The position numbers and the translations under genes were made by a program. DNA of 64,000 nt from Paenibacillus melissococcoides (GTDB taxonomy: Bacteria > Bacillota > Bacilli > Paenibacillales > Paenibacillaceae), in NCBI GenBank assembly GCA_944800085.1, contig CALYLO010000009.1, forward strand, positions 1 through 64,000. Reading direction: 5' to 3'. Under the pieces are notes generated by a model that did not search any database, had not been told where the DNA came from, and was given only the letters and a program-made list of their open reading frames with translations. Below, piece after piece: positions 53,182 through 62,266 of this stretch (position 1 is the first letter of the stretch; each line of letters begins with the position of its first letter).

Positions 53182-54351
53182 ATGATGCAGCAAGTACGCA
53201 TAGGAATGATCGGAGCCCGCGGACGGGGCGGGATTGCGAAGTATTGGCACAAGCCGGACGGCCGTTCCGTCGTCGTCGGCGCGGCGGATATTTATCCGGA
53301 GAAGCTGGAGGAATTCCAGCAGGAGATTAACCCGGATGCCTTCGTGACGACTGATTACCGCGAATTGCTGGCGCGGGACGATATTGATGCCATCGCGGTC
53401 ACTTCGCCCGATTATTGCCATGAAGAGCATGCGGTGGCTGCGCTGAAGGCCGGCAAGCATGTCTTTTGCGAGAAGCCGCTCGCGATCACCGTCGACAGCT
53501 GCGACAACATCCTCAAGGCGTGGCAGGAATCCGGCAAGAAGCTGATGGTCGGCTTCAATATGCGGTATATGAATATGTACCGGACGATGAAGGAGATTGT
53601 CGATTCCGGCGTTATCGGCGAGATCAAGGCGGTATGGGTGCGCCACTTCGTCGGCTGGGGAGGCTACTTTTACTTCCATGACTGGCACGCGAACTCCGCC
53701 AATTCGACCGGACTGCTTCTGCAAAAGGGCTCTCATGATATCGACATCATTCATTGGATTACCGGGCGCTATGCGACGAAGGTGTCGGCCTTTGGCGGTC
53801 TCGATTTCTACGGCGGCGACAAGCCGAACGATCTGACTTGCCCGGCATGCGATGAGCGGGAGACGTGCACGGAGGTCAGCCCGGGCCGCCTGATCGAATG
53901 CGCCTTCCGCGAGGAAGTGAATGTGGAAGACAATAATGTGGTCATTATGGAGCTGGAAGGCGGCATTAAGGCATCGTATTTGCAATGTCATTTCACGCCG
54001 GACTATCAGCGCAATTATACATTCATCGGAACCGAAGGGCGGATGGAGAACAACGAGCTGGAGAACAAGGTCTACGTGTGGACCCGCCGCTCGAACAATC
54101 CGCGCGAGCTGTCCAACCGGGTGTACGAGATTAAGGAAGCGAAGGGCTCCCACGGCGGCGCCGATCCGAATATTTGCAAGGACTTCGTAGATATGATTCT
54201 CGACGGCAAAATGCCGGTCGCGACGCCGCTGGCGGGCCGCATGAGCGTGGCTGTAGGCTGTGCAGCGACGGAATCGCTGCGCGGCGGCGGAGGCGTGGTG
54301 CAGGTCTCTCCGGCGCCGGATGCGGCCGTTCTCCAGGGAAGCGGCAACTGA
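53182..54351 (+). CDS. Gfo/Idh/MocA-family oxidoreductase
   Basis: The 389-residue enzyme has an N-terminal Rossmann fold (IGMIGARGRGG), the family motif CEKPLA and the active-site-like GSHDIDIIHWI. A cysteine pair (CPACDERETC) may bind a metal. It probably oxidises a sugar or inositol derivative with NAD(P). It lies upstream of a complete sugar ABC transporter, so its substrate is likely what that system imports, or a breakdown product. Confidence 0.88.
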   Translation: MMQQVRIGMIGARGRGGIAKYWHKPDGRSVVVGAADIYPEKLEEFQQEINPDAFVTTDYRELLARDDIDAIAVTSPDYCHEEHAVAALKAGKHVFCEKPLAITVDSCDNILKAWQESGKKLMVGFNMRYMNMYRTMKEIVDSGVIGEIKAVWVRHFVGWGGYFYFHDWHANSANSTGLLLQKGSHDIDIIHWITGRYATKVSAFGGLDFYGGDKPNDLTCPACDERETCTEVSPGRLIECAFREEVNVEDNNVVIMELEGGIKASYLQCHFTPDYQRNYTFIGTEGRMENNELENKVYVWTRRSNNPRELSNRVYEIKEAKGSHGGADPNICKDFVDMILDGKMPVATPLAGRMSVAVGCAATESLRGGGGVVQVSPAPDAAVLQGSGN

Positions 54352-54509
54352 TACCCAAGAAGGAAGCAGGTTCTCGCATCTCCTGCGGCGGATATTTTTG
54401 CGGCATGGGGAGACGGGAACCAACACCTTACCTTTGATCTTGTTAAAAAATTACAAAAAGTATAATTGATGTATTTAAATTGAAACGGCCAAGAGAAGGC
54501 CTGCAGTCA

Positions 54510-55499
54510 ATGGGGAGAGAAAGGAGAGTGAATGAAGAGTTGAGCAAAGCGGGGGTTACAACGGAAAGCTTCCCGGCGGTTCGGGCGCGCAGATCTTCCC
54601 GGGTCTGGCGCTCGATCAAGCGCAACTGGCAATTGTATGCGCTGATTACGCCGGTCGTTGTCTACTATATCGTCTTTCATTATTTGCCGATGTACGGCGT
54701 CCAGATCGCGTTCAAAGACTTCATCGCTTCCAAAGGAATCTGGGACAGTCCTTGGGTGGGCTTCAAGCATTTCGAACGGTTTTTCAGCAGCTATTTCTTC
54801 GAACGGATTATTGTGAATACGCTTACAATCAGTCTGTATACGCTGCTGGTCAGCTTTCCGATTCCGATATTGCTGGCCTTGATGCTGAATGAAGCGAAGG
54901 CGCAATGGTTCAAGAAGACCGTGCAGACGATTACGTACGCGCCGCATTTTCTGTCTGTCGTCGTCGTGGTCGGCATGCTGTTTATTTTCCTGAACCCGAG
55001 CACGGGCATCGTCAACCATCTGATTGTCGCCTTGGGCGGAGAGCCGATCGCCTTCATGACGGATGCGAATTGGTTCAAGACGCTGTATGTGCTGTCGGAT
55101 GTGTGGCAGACGATGGGCTGGAGCTCGATCATTTATTTGGCGGCTTTGTCCGGCGTCGATCACCAACTGCATGAAGCGGCGACGATTGACGGCGCGAGCA
55201 AGCTGCAGCGCATCTGGCACATCAATATTCCGACGATTGCCCCGACGATTATTATTTTGCTTATCCTCAATCTGGGGACGGTCATGGCGGTGGGCTTCGA
55301 GAAAATTTTCCTGATGCAGAACAATCTGAATCTCGCCAGCTCGGATGTCATCTCCACCTATGTGTACCGCAGCGGGATACTGGATGCCCAGTACAGCTTC
55401 TCCGCCGCTGTCGGATTATTCAATTCGGTCGTGAACTTCGCGCTCTTGATTCTCGTGAACTCGATCGCAAGACGCGTTAGCACGACGAGCCTATGGTAA
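54510..55499 (+). CDS. Carbohydrate ABC transporter permease (LplB-type)
   Basis: The 329-residue membrane protein has a cytoplasmic N-terminus and six predicted helices. The binding-protein-dependent permease loop EAATIDGASKLQRIWHINIP contacts the ATPase. It opens with ALITPVVVYYIVFHYLPMYGVQIAFKDF, typical of LplB proteins for poly- and oligosaccharides. The start is uncertain: ATG 54510 behind AGAAGG, or GTG 54528. No ATPase gene is nearby, as usual for systems sharing an MsmX-like ATPase. Confidence 0.9.
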   Translation: MGRERRVNEELSKAGVTTESFPAVRARRSSRVWRSIKRNWQLYALITPVVVYYIVFHYLPMYGVQIAFKDFIASKGIWDSPWVGFKHFERFFSSYFFERIIVNTLTISLYTLLVSFPIPILLALMLNEAKAQWFKKTVQTITYAPHFLSVVVVVGMLFIFLNPSTGIVNHLIVALGGEPIAFMTDANWFKTLYVLSDVWQTMGWSSIIYLAALSGVDHQLHEAATIDGASKLQRIWHINIPTIAPTIIILLILNLGTVMAVGFEKIFLMQNNLNLASSDVISTYVYRSGILDAQYSFSAAVGLFNSVVNFALLILVNSIARRVSTTSLW

Positions 55500-55512
55500 G
55501 GAGGGGGTTGCC

Positions 55513-56397
55513 ATGATCGATCGCTCTATCGGAGACCGTATCTTCGATGCCGTCAATTACGTCCTGTTAACGCTGATCATGCTCATTGTGCTCTATCCAC
55601 TGCTCTTTGTCCTGAGCGCCTCCGTCAGCAACCCGGAGACGGTGCTGCGCGGCGAGATGTGGCTGATTCCGAAGCAGATCAACTTCGACGCATACGCCAA
55701 AATTTTTCAGAATAAAGACATTCTCCTTGGTTACGGCAACACGATTCTATACACCCTTCTCGGCACGGCCATCAATCTCATCATGACGATATGCGCGGCG
55801 TATCCGCTCGCCCGCAAAGACTTCCTCGCCCGGGGGCTGATTACCGGCATGATCGTATTCACCATGTTCTTCGGCGGAGGGCTCATTCCTACTTATTTGC
55901 TCATCAAAAACTTGAATATGCTCGACACGCTGTGGGTGATGGTGATTCCGAACGCCGTCGCGGTCTGGAACATCATCATTATGCGCACCTTCTTCCAGCA
56001 ATCGATTCCGGGCGAGATTCAGGAGGCGGCCATGATTGACGGATGCAGCCATATGCAGACGCTGCTGCGAATCGTTCTGCCCCTGTCGATGCCGATTATC
56101 GCCGTCATGGTGCTATTCTACGCGGTAGGCCACTGGAATTCTTATTTCAACGCGCTGATTTACTTGTCCAGCAAGGACAAATTCCCGCTGCAGCTCATTC
56201 TCCGCGAGATTCTGATTCAGAGCGATTCGGGCGACATGATCAAGCTGACGTCGGAATCGGCTGTGAAGATGAAGATGAGTGTAGAGGGATTGAAATATGC
56301 GGTGCTGGTCGTGGCGAATTTGCCGATGCTCGTCCTATATCCATTCCTGCAACGCTATTTTGTCAAAGGCATCATGATTGGAGCTCTGAAAGGGTAA
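55513..56397 (+). CDS. Carbohydrate ABC transporter permease (LplC-type)
   Basis: The 294-residue permease has six helices. The ATPase-contact loop is QEAAMIDGCSHMQTLLRIVLPLS and the C-terminus is QRYFVKGIMIGALKG, characteristic of LplC-type subunits. It starts at ATG 55513 behind AAGGAGGGGG, 13 nt after the LplB-type gene. It forms the membrane channel with that protein. Confidence 0.92.
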   Translation: MIDRSIGDRIFDAVNYVLLTLIMLIVLYPLLFVLSASVSNPETVLRGEMWLIPKQINFDAYAKIFQNKDILLGYGNTILYTLLGTAINLIMTICAAYPLARKDFLARGLITGMIVFTMFFGGGLIPTYLLIKNLNMLDTLWVMVIPNAVAVWNIIIMRTFFQQSIPGEIQEAAMIDGCSHMQTLLRIVLPLSMPIIAVMVLFYAVGHWNSYFNALIYLSSKDKFPLQLILREILIQSDSGDMIKLTSESAVKMKMSVEGLKYAVLVVANLPMLVLYPFLQRYFVKGIMIGALKG

Positions 56398-56440
56398 GCG
56401 ACTAAAAGTGATAGACCAATAGCAAAAGGGGGAAGTGTAA

Positions 56441-58072
56441 GTGAGATCAAAAAAATGGCTGATGACGACGATGAGCGTGCTGCTGAGCTTCTCGCTGCTG
56501 ATTACGGCATGCGGGGGAAGCGGCGGCGGAGGGGGAGCCGATGCCGGCGGCAGCGATGAGCGGCTCGCCAAGATGAACAAGGAAGGGATGCCGATCGCCA
56601 AGGAAAAGATGACGATGTCCGGCTTCGCCGCGAAGTTCTATGCTTCGGCGGACTGGAGCAAGCTGATGCTCTGGGAAGAATACGAGAAGATGACCAATAT
56701 TCATATCGATTGGGAGACCGTGCAGGTCGACAGCTTGAAGGAGAAGCGCAACATCAAGCTGGCCGGCGGCGATTATCCCGAGATTTTCTTCGCCTCCGCC
56801 TTCGCCAAGAGCGATCTGATCAGGTACGGAAGCCAGGGCACCTTCCTGCGGCTGAACGAGCTGATCGACGAGCATGCTCCGAATTTCAAGGCGTTGATGG
56901 ACAAATACCCGATCGTGAAGCAGGGCATTACGATGCCGGACGGAAGCATTTACGGACTGCCGACCGTGTTCGATCCGGACTTCAAGTCGCTGTTCTACGG
57001 GACGCCGTGGATGAAGAAGGAATGGCTCGACAAGCTGGGGCTGAAGCCGCCGACCAATCTGGAGGAGCTGCATACGGTGCTGAAGGCGATCAAGGACGGC
57101 GACCCGAACGGCAACGGAAAGAAGGATGAGATCCCGTGGGGTTCCCGGGGCGTCTGGATCATGATCAACTTCCTGAAGGGCTCGTTCGGGCTGAACAAGA
57201 ACGGGACGGCGAATCCGAACGTCGACCTCGATCCGGAGACCGGCAAGCTCCGGTTCGTGCCGGCGACGAAGCAGTACAAGGAGCTGCTGCAATATGTCGC
57301 GAAGCTGGGCGCCGACGGGCTGTTCGATCCGGAGACGTTCACGATGAAGGACACCGACCTTACATCCAAGGCGACGGCCGGCGTGTACGGGTTCCTGGAC
57401 GGCGTCAATCCGGAGGCCGTCTACAATCAGGAGGGCTATGTCGGCATGCCGGTGCTGGAAGGCCCTTACGGCGACAAGACCGCGACCAACATCGGATCGC
57501 CGCTCGGCAATATCGGCATGTTCGTGCTGACGGACAAAGCGAAAAATCCGGAAGCCGCCATACGCTGGATGGATCATTTCTACAGCGATGAAGGGGTCAA
57601 AATGTTCTTCATGGGCTTCGAAGGCGTGACGTACAAAGTGAATGACAAGGGCGAATACGAGTATCTGGATGCGATCACGAACCATCCGGACGGCTTGAAC
57701 CTGGATCAGGCGGTCAGCCAGTATCTTACCTGGCCGGGCGGATATTATCCGGGCATGGTGATGCAGAAGTACTTCAAGGGGGCGGAAGGGCTGCCTTCAT
57801 CGGTCAAGAACGCCGAGGAGGCGGAGCCGCGCTCGATTCCGATGAGCGAGGTCTGGCCGGCCTTCAACTTCACGCCGGAGGAGCAGGATGAGCTGACGAC
57901 CATTCAGACGGATATTCATACGTATGTTGATGAGATGCGCGACAAGTTCGCTTCGGGCGCGGTCGGATTCGACCAATGGGACAATTATGTGCAGCAGTTG
58001 GAGAAGATGAATCTGAAGCGTTACCTGGAGATTTACCAAGCGGCCTATGAGCGTTATCTGAAATCGAAATAA
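56441..58072 (+). CDS. Extracellular sugar-binding lipoprotein of the LplABC type
   Basis: The 543-residue protein starts at GTG 56441 behind GGGGGAAG. It has a lipoprotein signal with lipobox LITACGGS (cysteine at about 24). A glycine-rich linker and a two-lobed solute-binding fold follow (YPEIFFASAFAKSDLIRYG, MPDGSIYGLPTVFDPDFKSLFYG). It captures the sugar ligand and delivers it to the two permeases. The ligand is unknown; relatives bind pectin- or hemicellulose-derived oligosaccharides. Confidence 0.92.
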   Translation: MRSKKWLMTTMSVLLSFSLLITACGGSGGGGGADAGGSDERLAKMNKEGMPIAKEKMTMSGFAAKFYASADWSKLMLWEEYEKMTNIHIDWETVQVDSLKEKRNIKLAGGDYPEIFFASAFAKSDLIRYGSQGTFLRLNELIDEHAPNFKALMDKYPIVKQGITMPDGSIYGLPTVFDPDFKSLFYGTPWMKKEWLDKLGLKPPTNLEELHTVLKAIKDGDPNGNGKKDEIPWGSRGVWIMINFLKGSFGLNKNGTANPNVDLDPETGKLRFVPATKQYKELLQYVAKLGADGLFDPETFTMKDTDLTSKATAGVYGFLDGVNPEAVYNQEGYVGMPVLEGPYGDKTATNIGSPLGNIGMFVLTDKAKNPEAAIRWMDHFYSDEGVKMFFMGFEGVTYKVNDKGEYEYLDAITNHPDGLNLDQAVSQYLTWPGGYYPGMVMQKYFKGAEGLPSSVKNAEEAEPRSIPMSEVWPAFNFTPEEQDELTTIQTDIHTYVDEMRDKFASGAVGFDQWDNYVQQLEKMNLKRYLEIYQAAYERYLKSK

Positions 58073-58075
58073 ACG

Positions 58076-58117
58076 CCAGCAGCCCCGCGCCGAGCAGTCG
58101 GCCGCGGGGCTTGCTGG
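58076..58117. terminator. Bidirectional hairpin between convergent genes
   Basis: CCAGCAGCCCCGCG (58076-58089) pairs with CGCGGGGCTTGCTGG (58103-58117), one base bulged. It serves the binding-protein gene and the convergent hydrolase. Confidence 0.75.
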
Positions 58118-58128
58118 TCTGGCCGCGA

Positions 58129-59043
58129 CTACAGCACAGGCAGAATCTCGTCCCAGACCGCATCGAGGATGCTCTGCATATCCCCTTCGTTGCTGTTGAT
58201 GGCGATCCCCGCATCGCGGCCGGGGATCACGATGCAGAACTGCCCGTGCGCGCCGTCGGCCCGATAAGCGTCATGCGTGCACATCCAGAACTGGCAGCCA
58301 TAGCCCTGGCTCCAGTCGATGCTGCCCTCATTGTCGATATGCTTGCGCGTGGCGAACGCGATCCATTCCGCGGGGATGAGCTGCTCGCCTTCCCAAGCGC
58401 CCCGCTGCAGCAGCAGTTGTCCGAAGCGGCTCAGCTCCTCGTTGCTGATGCGCAGCCCCGCGCATCCGAGCGTGACGCCGAGCGGGGACGTGTCCCATTC
58501 GACGCGTTCCATCCCGAGCGGCTCGAACAAGCGCGGAGTGAGATATTGATGGACCGTCTCGCCGACGGCGGCTTGCACCATCGCCGAAATCATGAAGGTG
58601 TCTCCGCTGCTGTAGGTGAACCGCTCGCCGGGAGGACGGTCCAGCTGCAGCGACATATAATATTTGGCCCAGTCCTTCTCCTGCAGCGACTTTCTCTCGT
58701 CGGCCCACAGCGGCGGAGCGTCATGGCCGGAGGCCATCCGCAGCAGATCGTACAAGCGGATGCGGCCGGGCTCAAGGGCGGGATCATTCGCGATTCCTTC
58801 CCGCACATGCTGCGGAAACACATCCCCCAGCGTCGTCTCCAATGTCAGCTTCCCTTCCTCGATTGCCAGTCCGGCCGCCATGCAGGTGAATGATTTGCTG
58901 ATCGAATGCTGCACGCGGCGGATATCTTCGCCCGCATCCCATTGCGCCGCCAGGCGGCCGCCTTGCCGAACCCGCGCGGAGAGGACGTTTAATTTTTTCT
59001 CGGTTACCCGCTGCACAAAACCGGTTAATACATGAGACATCAT
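58129..59043 (-). CDS. Beta-lactamase-family serine hydrolase
   Basis: The 304-residue class-C-like hydrolase shows the SxxK nucleophile as SISKSFTC, YSSGDTF in the position of the YxN motif, and HGQ in place of the KTG box. There is no signal peptide, so it is cytoplasmic. Such proteins are mostly esterases or peptidases rather than antibiotic-resistance enzymes. A consensus promoter and a LacI-type palindrome lie upstream. It is located between two sugar systems and may deacylate imported sugar esters. Confidence 0.85.
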   Translation of the reverse strand: MMSHVLTGFVQRVTEKKLNVLSARVRQGGRLAAQWDAGEDIRRVQHSISKSFTCMAAGLAIEEGKLTLETTLGDVFPQHVREGIANDPALEPGRIRLYDLLRMASGHDAPPLWADERKSLQEKDWAKYYMSLQLDRPPGERFTYSSGDTFMISAMVQAAVGETVHQYLTPRLFEPLGMERVEWDTSPLGVTLGCAGLRISNEELSRFGQLLLQRGAWEGEQLIPAEWIAFATRKHIDNEGSIDWSQGYGCQFWMCTHDAYRADGAHGQFCIVIPGRDAGIAINSNEGDMQSILDAVWDEILPVL

Positions 59044-59129
59044 CCAGTCCTTCTTTCCTTATGGATTTTGAAATGATGCAGAGAGGAACGCTGGCAGGAA
59101 GAACGGTATCTCCCTATGTATATCGCAAT

Positions 59130-59141
59130 AGAAACGTTTCT
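59130..59141. promoter_or_regulatory. LacI-type operator downstream of the hydrolase promoter
   Basis: AGAAACGTTTCT is a perfect 12-bp palindrome flanked by TATCGC and GCGATA. It is centred about 28 nt after the predicted transcription start, so binding would block elongation. GAAACGTTTC is a typical LacI-family core. A cre-like AAGCAAGCGCTTTC stands at 59207-59220, upstream of the -35 box. Confidence 0.65.
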
Positions 59142-59169
59142 GCGATAGAGCGCTAAGCTGTTATTTATC

Positions 59170-59198
59170 ATATTACAATCGCTCTCATACCATGTCAA
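59170..59198 (-). promoter_or_regulatory. Sigma-A promoter of the serine hydrolase
   Basis: On the minus strand TTGACA (59193-59198) and TAATAT (59170-59175) are 17 nt apart. Confidence 0.85.
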
Positions 59199-59220
59199 CG
59201 GACAAGAAGCAAGCGCTTTC

Positions 59221-59489
59221 TTTTGTCCTGTTCAATCAATTTAAGGATATATATAGATAAAATGGGACAGAAGTGATTATGCTTCAACATTTCTCGAGCT
59301 TATTTTTCGAAAAATCATTGACAGGCTCAGGGTGCGAGATCTATGCTTTAGTCGAAACGATTCGAAAAACCGCTTTCACAGGAAAAAGGCGCTCCAAGGC
59401 AGCCTGGATTCCCAGGTGCGAGCCCGTTACGAAAGTGGCGAATCGGCGAAGCTATGATTTCAAACTTTTGAAAATGAAAGGGATTACAT
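59221..59489. other. Intergenic leader before the esterase operon
   Basis: No gene is supported. An AT-rich stretch at 59240-59262 probably holds the promoter for the plus-strand operon. A short open frame from 59273 lacks a ribosome site and any recognisable sequence. Confidence 0.4.
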
Positions 59490-60272
59490 ATGGCGCATGT
59501 AACGATAGACACCGGCTCAACGACATTGCGAATGACAACGAACATCCACGTCGTCTTTCCCCTGGAATCTCCTCATCCGTCAGGTAGCACGCAGTATCTG
59601 CTGCACGGGGCGGGGGACAATGCGAGCACGTGGCAGCGGCTGACGACGATCGAGCTGTATGCGGCCAAGTACGGCTGCACGGTCATCATGCCGGAGGCGA
59701 ACCGCAGCTACTACACGGATATGGAGTACGGGTTGGATTATTTTTATTACATTACCGAGGAGCTGCCAGAGCTGTGTAAGCGCATGCTTCGCATGAATAC
59801 CGATCCGGAGAGGACATTCGTAGCCGGATTGTCCATGGGCGGCTATGGCGCGTTGAAATGTGCGTTGACCTATCCCGAGCGGTACGCCAAGGCCGTATCC
59901 TTGTCCGGAGTGACCGATATGCAGAGGCGTCTTCAAGACCCGGAGATGCCCCCGGGCATGGTCAAGGAGATGCGGGCGGTGTTCGGCCCCGAGCTGAAAA
60001 TTCGGCCGGAACAGGATCTGTACGCCTTGGCGGCGAGGAGAGCGGAGGAGAAGGGAGCGCTTCCGTCCATCTTGTGCTGCTGCGGCTCCAGCGACCCGTT
60101 CCTCGCGATGAACCGCGACTTTGCCGGTTATATGCAGGGCACTCCATTTGACTTCCGGTACGTGGAAGGACCGGGAACGCATGACTGGCTCTTCTGGGAA
60201 GAGCATTTGAAGACGGCATTTGACTTCCTGTTTGAGGACAAGAACAAGGGAGAGAGAGGAGATGCAATTTGA
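59490..60272 (+). CDS. Esterase D/tributyrin-esterase-like alpha/beta hydrolase
   Basis: The 260-residue esterase shows YLLHGAGDNASTW (oxyanion side), the nucleophile in GLSMGGYGALKCAL and the final histidine in GTHDWLFWEEHL. There is no signal peptide. Relatives remove acetyl or feruloyl groups from sugars. It begins the second sugar operon and overlaps the next gene by 4 nt, so it may trim acyl groups from the imported oligosaccharide. Confidence 0.85.
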   Translation: MAHVTIDTGSTTLRMTTNIHVVFPLESPHPSGSTQYLLHGAGDNASTWQRLTTIELYAAKYGCTVIMPEANRSYYTDMEYGLDYFYYITEELPELCKRMLRMNTDPERTFVAGLSMGGYGALKCALTYPERYAKAVSLSGVTDMQRRLQDPEMPPGMVKEMRAVFGPELKIRPEQDLYALAARRAEEKGALPSILCCCGSSDPFLAMNRDFAGYMQGTPFDFRYVEGPGTHDWLFWEEHLKTAFDFLFEDKNKGERGDAI

Positions 60273-61228
60273 AAGCCACCGCTTTAGATCCAGACGGACC
60301 TGTGAAAGGACATGTGAAGTTCGGAAGCCTGCTTACGCAAATATGGAAGAACAGAATGGTATATACGCTCCTTCTTCCCGGATTGATATGGCTGCTGCTG
60401 TTCGCCTACTTGCCGATGGGCGGCCTCTCGCTCGCCTTCAAGGATTATAAGGCCAATCTCGGAATCTGGGGCAGCCCGTGGGCCGGATTCGAAAATTTCA
60501 AGTACGTGTTTCGCGATCCGGCGTTCATCGATGCGTTATGGAGAACGCTGTACATCAATATTATTAAGCTGGTCATTCAGTTCCCGTTCCCGATTCTGCT
60601 TGCTCTGATGCTGAACGAGCTGCGGATGCGGCGTACGAAAAAAATCTTCCAGACGGTCTTTACGTTCCCTCATTTCCTGTCCTGGATTATCGTATCCGGC
60701 GTCGTCATCAATGTGCTGGCGTATGACGGGCTCGTGAACAGCGCCCTGGCGCTGCTCGGCTTGCCGACGATCAACTTCCTCGGCTCGGAGGAGATGTTCG
60801 TTCCGATGCTGCTGCTCACGGACATTTGGAAGTCGACCGGATGGGGCGCGATCATCTATTTGGCGGCGATATCCGGGATCGACCAGGATCAATACGAGTC
60901 GGCCCAGATCGACGGCGCCTCGCGCATGCAGCAGATGTTCCGGATTACGCTGCCGAACATTTTGCCTACCGTTACCATCATGTTCATTTTGTCGGTGGGC
61001 GGCCTGATGTCGTCGGGCTTCGATCAGATTTTCAACCTGGCGAACGCGGCGACGAAGAACGTGTCGGAAGTATTGGATGTGTATATTTACCGCATTACGT
61101 TCCAGTCTTCGACGGACTTCTCGTTTTCCACCGCAGTCAGCCTGTTCCGTTCTCTCATTAATATGATTCTGCTGCTTCTGGCGGACAGGGTGGCCAAAAT
61201 GCTGGGCGGAGACGGTCTGTTCCGATAA
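60269..61228 (+). CDS. Carbohydrate ABC transporter permease (LplB-type), second system
   Basis: The 319-residue permease begins at TTG 60269 overlapping the esterase stop, 7 nt behind AGAGGAG. Six helices are predicted. The ATPase-contact loop reads QYESAQIDGASRMQQMFRITLPN and the first helix ends with FAYLPMGGLSLAFKDYKANLG. It resembles the LplB-type protein at 54510 but is clearly a separate paralogue, not a recent copy. Confidence 0.9.
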   Translation: MKATALDPDGPVKGHVKFGSLLTQIWKNRMVYTLLLPGLIWLLLFAYLPMGGLSLAFKDYKANLGIWGSPWAGFENFKYVFRDPAFIDALWRTLYINIIKLVIQFPFPILLALMLNELRMRRTKKIFQTVFTFPHFLSWIIVSGVVINVLAYDGLVNSALALLGLPTINFLGSEEMFVPMLLLTDIWKSTGWGAIIYLAAISGIDQDQYESAQIDGASRMQQMFRITLPNILPTVTIMFILSVGGLMSSGFDQIFNLANAATKNVSEVLDVYIYRITFQSSTDFSFSTAVSLFRSLINMILLLLADRVAKMLGGDGLFR

Positions 61229-61244
61229 GAGAGGGGTGCAAGGG

Positions 61245-62150
61245 ATGAGCAAGATAGCTGCCAAGAAGCAGCATAAGTTCCGCATAGGAAACATGACGGC
61301 GCTCGATTACGTGATTTTCTTCCTGCTGCTGATATTCGCCTTATTGATTTTGATTCCGTTTTGGAATGTGATAATGATTTCCTTCTCGACGCCGAAGGAA
61401 TATGCCGATAATCCGATGATGATGTTCCCAAGAAATCCGACCTTGGCTTCCTACAAGGCTTTGTTCGAGGACGGAAGCATTTTGACGGGGTACTGGAATA
61501 CGCTCAAGCTGCTTATCGTAGGCTTGCCGCTCAGCCTGTTCCTGACGAGCAGCATGGCCTACGCGCTCAGCAGAAGCAAGTTCCCGGGCAAGAAGATTAT
61601 CTTCTTCCTTGTGCTGTTCACGATGATCTTCAACGGCGGCATCGTGCCGCTCTACCTGATTATGAAATCGCTCCATCTGACAGGCACGCTGTGGTCCGTC
61701 ATCCTGGCCGGCAGCTTCAGCGCCTTCAACATGATATTGATGATGAACTACTTCCAGAGCCTTCCTGAATCGCTGATGGAATCGGCAAGGCTGGACGGAG
61801 CGGGCGAATGGAGAATCCTGTTCTCCGTCGTCCTGCCGCTGGCGGCGCCGATTATGGCGACCATTACGCTTTTCTATGGCGTCGCCTACTGGAACAGCTG
61901 GTACGACGCGATGATTTTCCTGCGCAAGGCGGATCAGCTCCCGCTGCAGAACGTATTGCGGACGATCATTGTCGAATCGCAAACCAACGCCTCGAACGCT
62001 TCCAGCGTCGATGCGGTCGGCAAGCAAGCTTTTTCAACGGGGATGAAAATGGCTGCGGTCTTCGTGACGATGGTGCCGATTATGTGCTTCTTCCCGATGC
62101 TGCAAAAGCATTTCGCAAAAGGGGTGTTAACAGGGGCTATCAAGACCTGA
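61245..62150 (+). CDS. Carbohydrate ABC transporter permease (LplC-type), second system
   Basis: The 301-residue permease has six helices, the contact loop LMESARLDGAGEWRILFSVVLPLA and the C-terminus QKHFAKGVLTGAIKT. ATG 61245 follows GAGAGGGG and is preferred to a GTG at 61236. It pairs with the preceding gene. The binding-protein gene that follows is destroyed. Confidence 0.9.
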   Translation: MSKIAAKKQHKFRIGNMTALDYVIFFLLLIFALLILIPFWNVIMISFSTPKEYADNPMMMFPRNPTLASYKALFEDGSILTGYWNTLKLLIVGLPLSLFLTSSMAYALSRSKFPGKKIIFFLVLFTMIFNGGIVPLYLIMKSLHLTGTLWSVILAGSFSAFNMILMMNYFQSLPESLMESARLDGAGEWRILFSVVLPLAAPIMATITLFYGVAYWNSWYDAMIFLRKADQLPLQNVLRTIIVESQTNASNASSVDAVGKQAFSTGMKMAAVFVTMVPIMCFFPMLQKHFAKGVLTGAIKT

Positions 62151-62221
62151 TTAATACGCATAGAGGTCGTTCAAAAAGTCCGCTTTTGATCACGAAGCCG
62201 AACTGTTTGAACACTCATTAG

Positions 62222-62246
62222 TTAGATTTTTGCAATAAAAATCTAA
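62222..62246 (+). promoter_or_regulatory. AT-only hairpin between permease and binding-protein gene
   Basis: TTAGATTTTT (62222-62231) and AAAAATCTAA (62237-62246) form a perfect 10-bp stem with a 5-nt loop, 20 nt before the start codon. In such operons hairpins here often adjust the level of binding protein relative to permease; that role is inferred. Confidence 0.55.
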
Positions 62247-62266
62247 AATCACGGGGGAGACATCCA

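Noticed and set aside
58129..59043. Antibiotic-resistance beta-lactamase
   Set aside because: It lacks a signal peptide and the KTG and YxN motifs are altered. It fits general serine esterases of this fold better.
59273..59489. Small gene before the esterase
   Set aside because: No ribosome site, no recognisable sequence, and it overlaps the likely promoter and leader.
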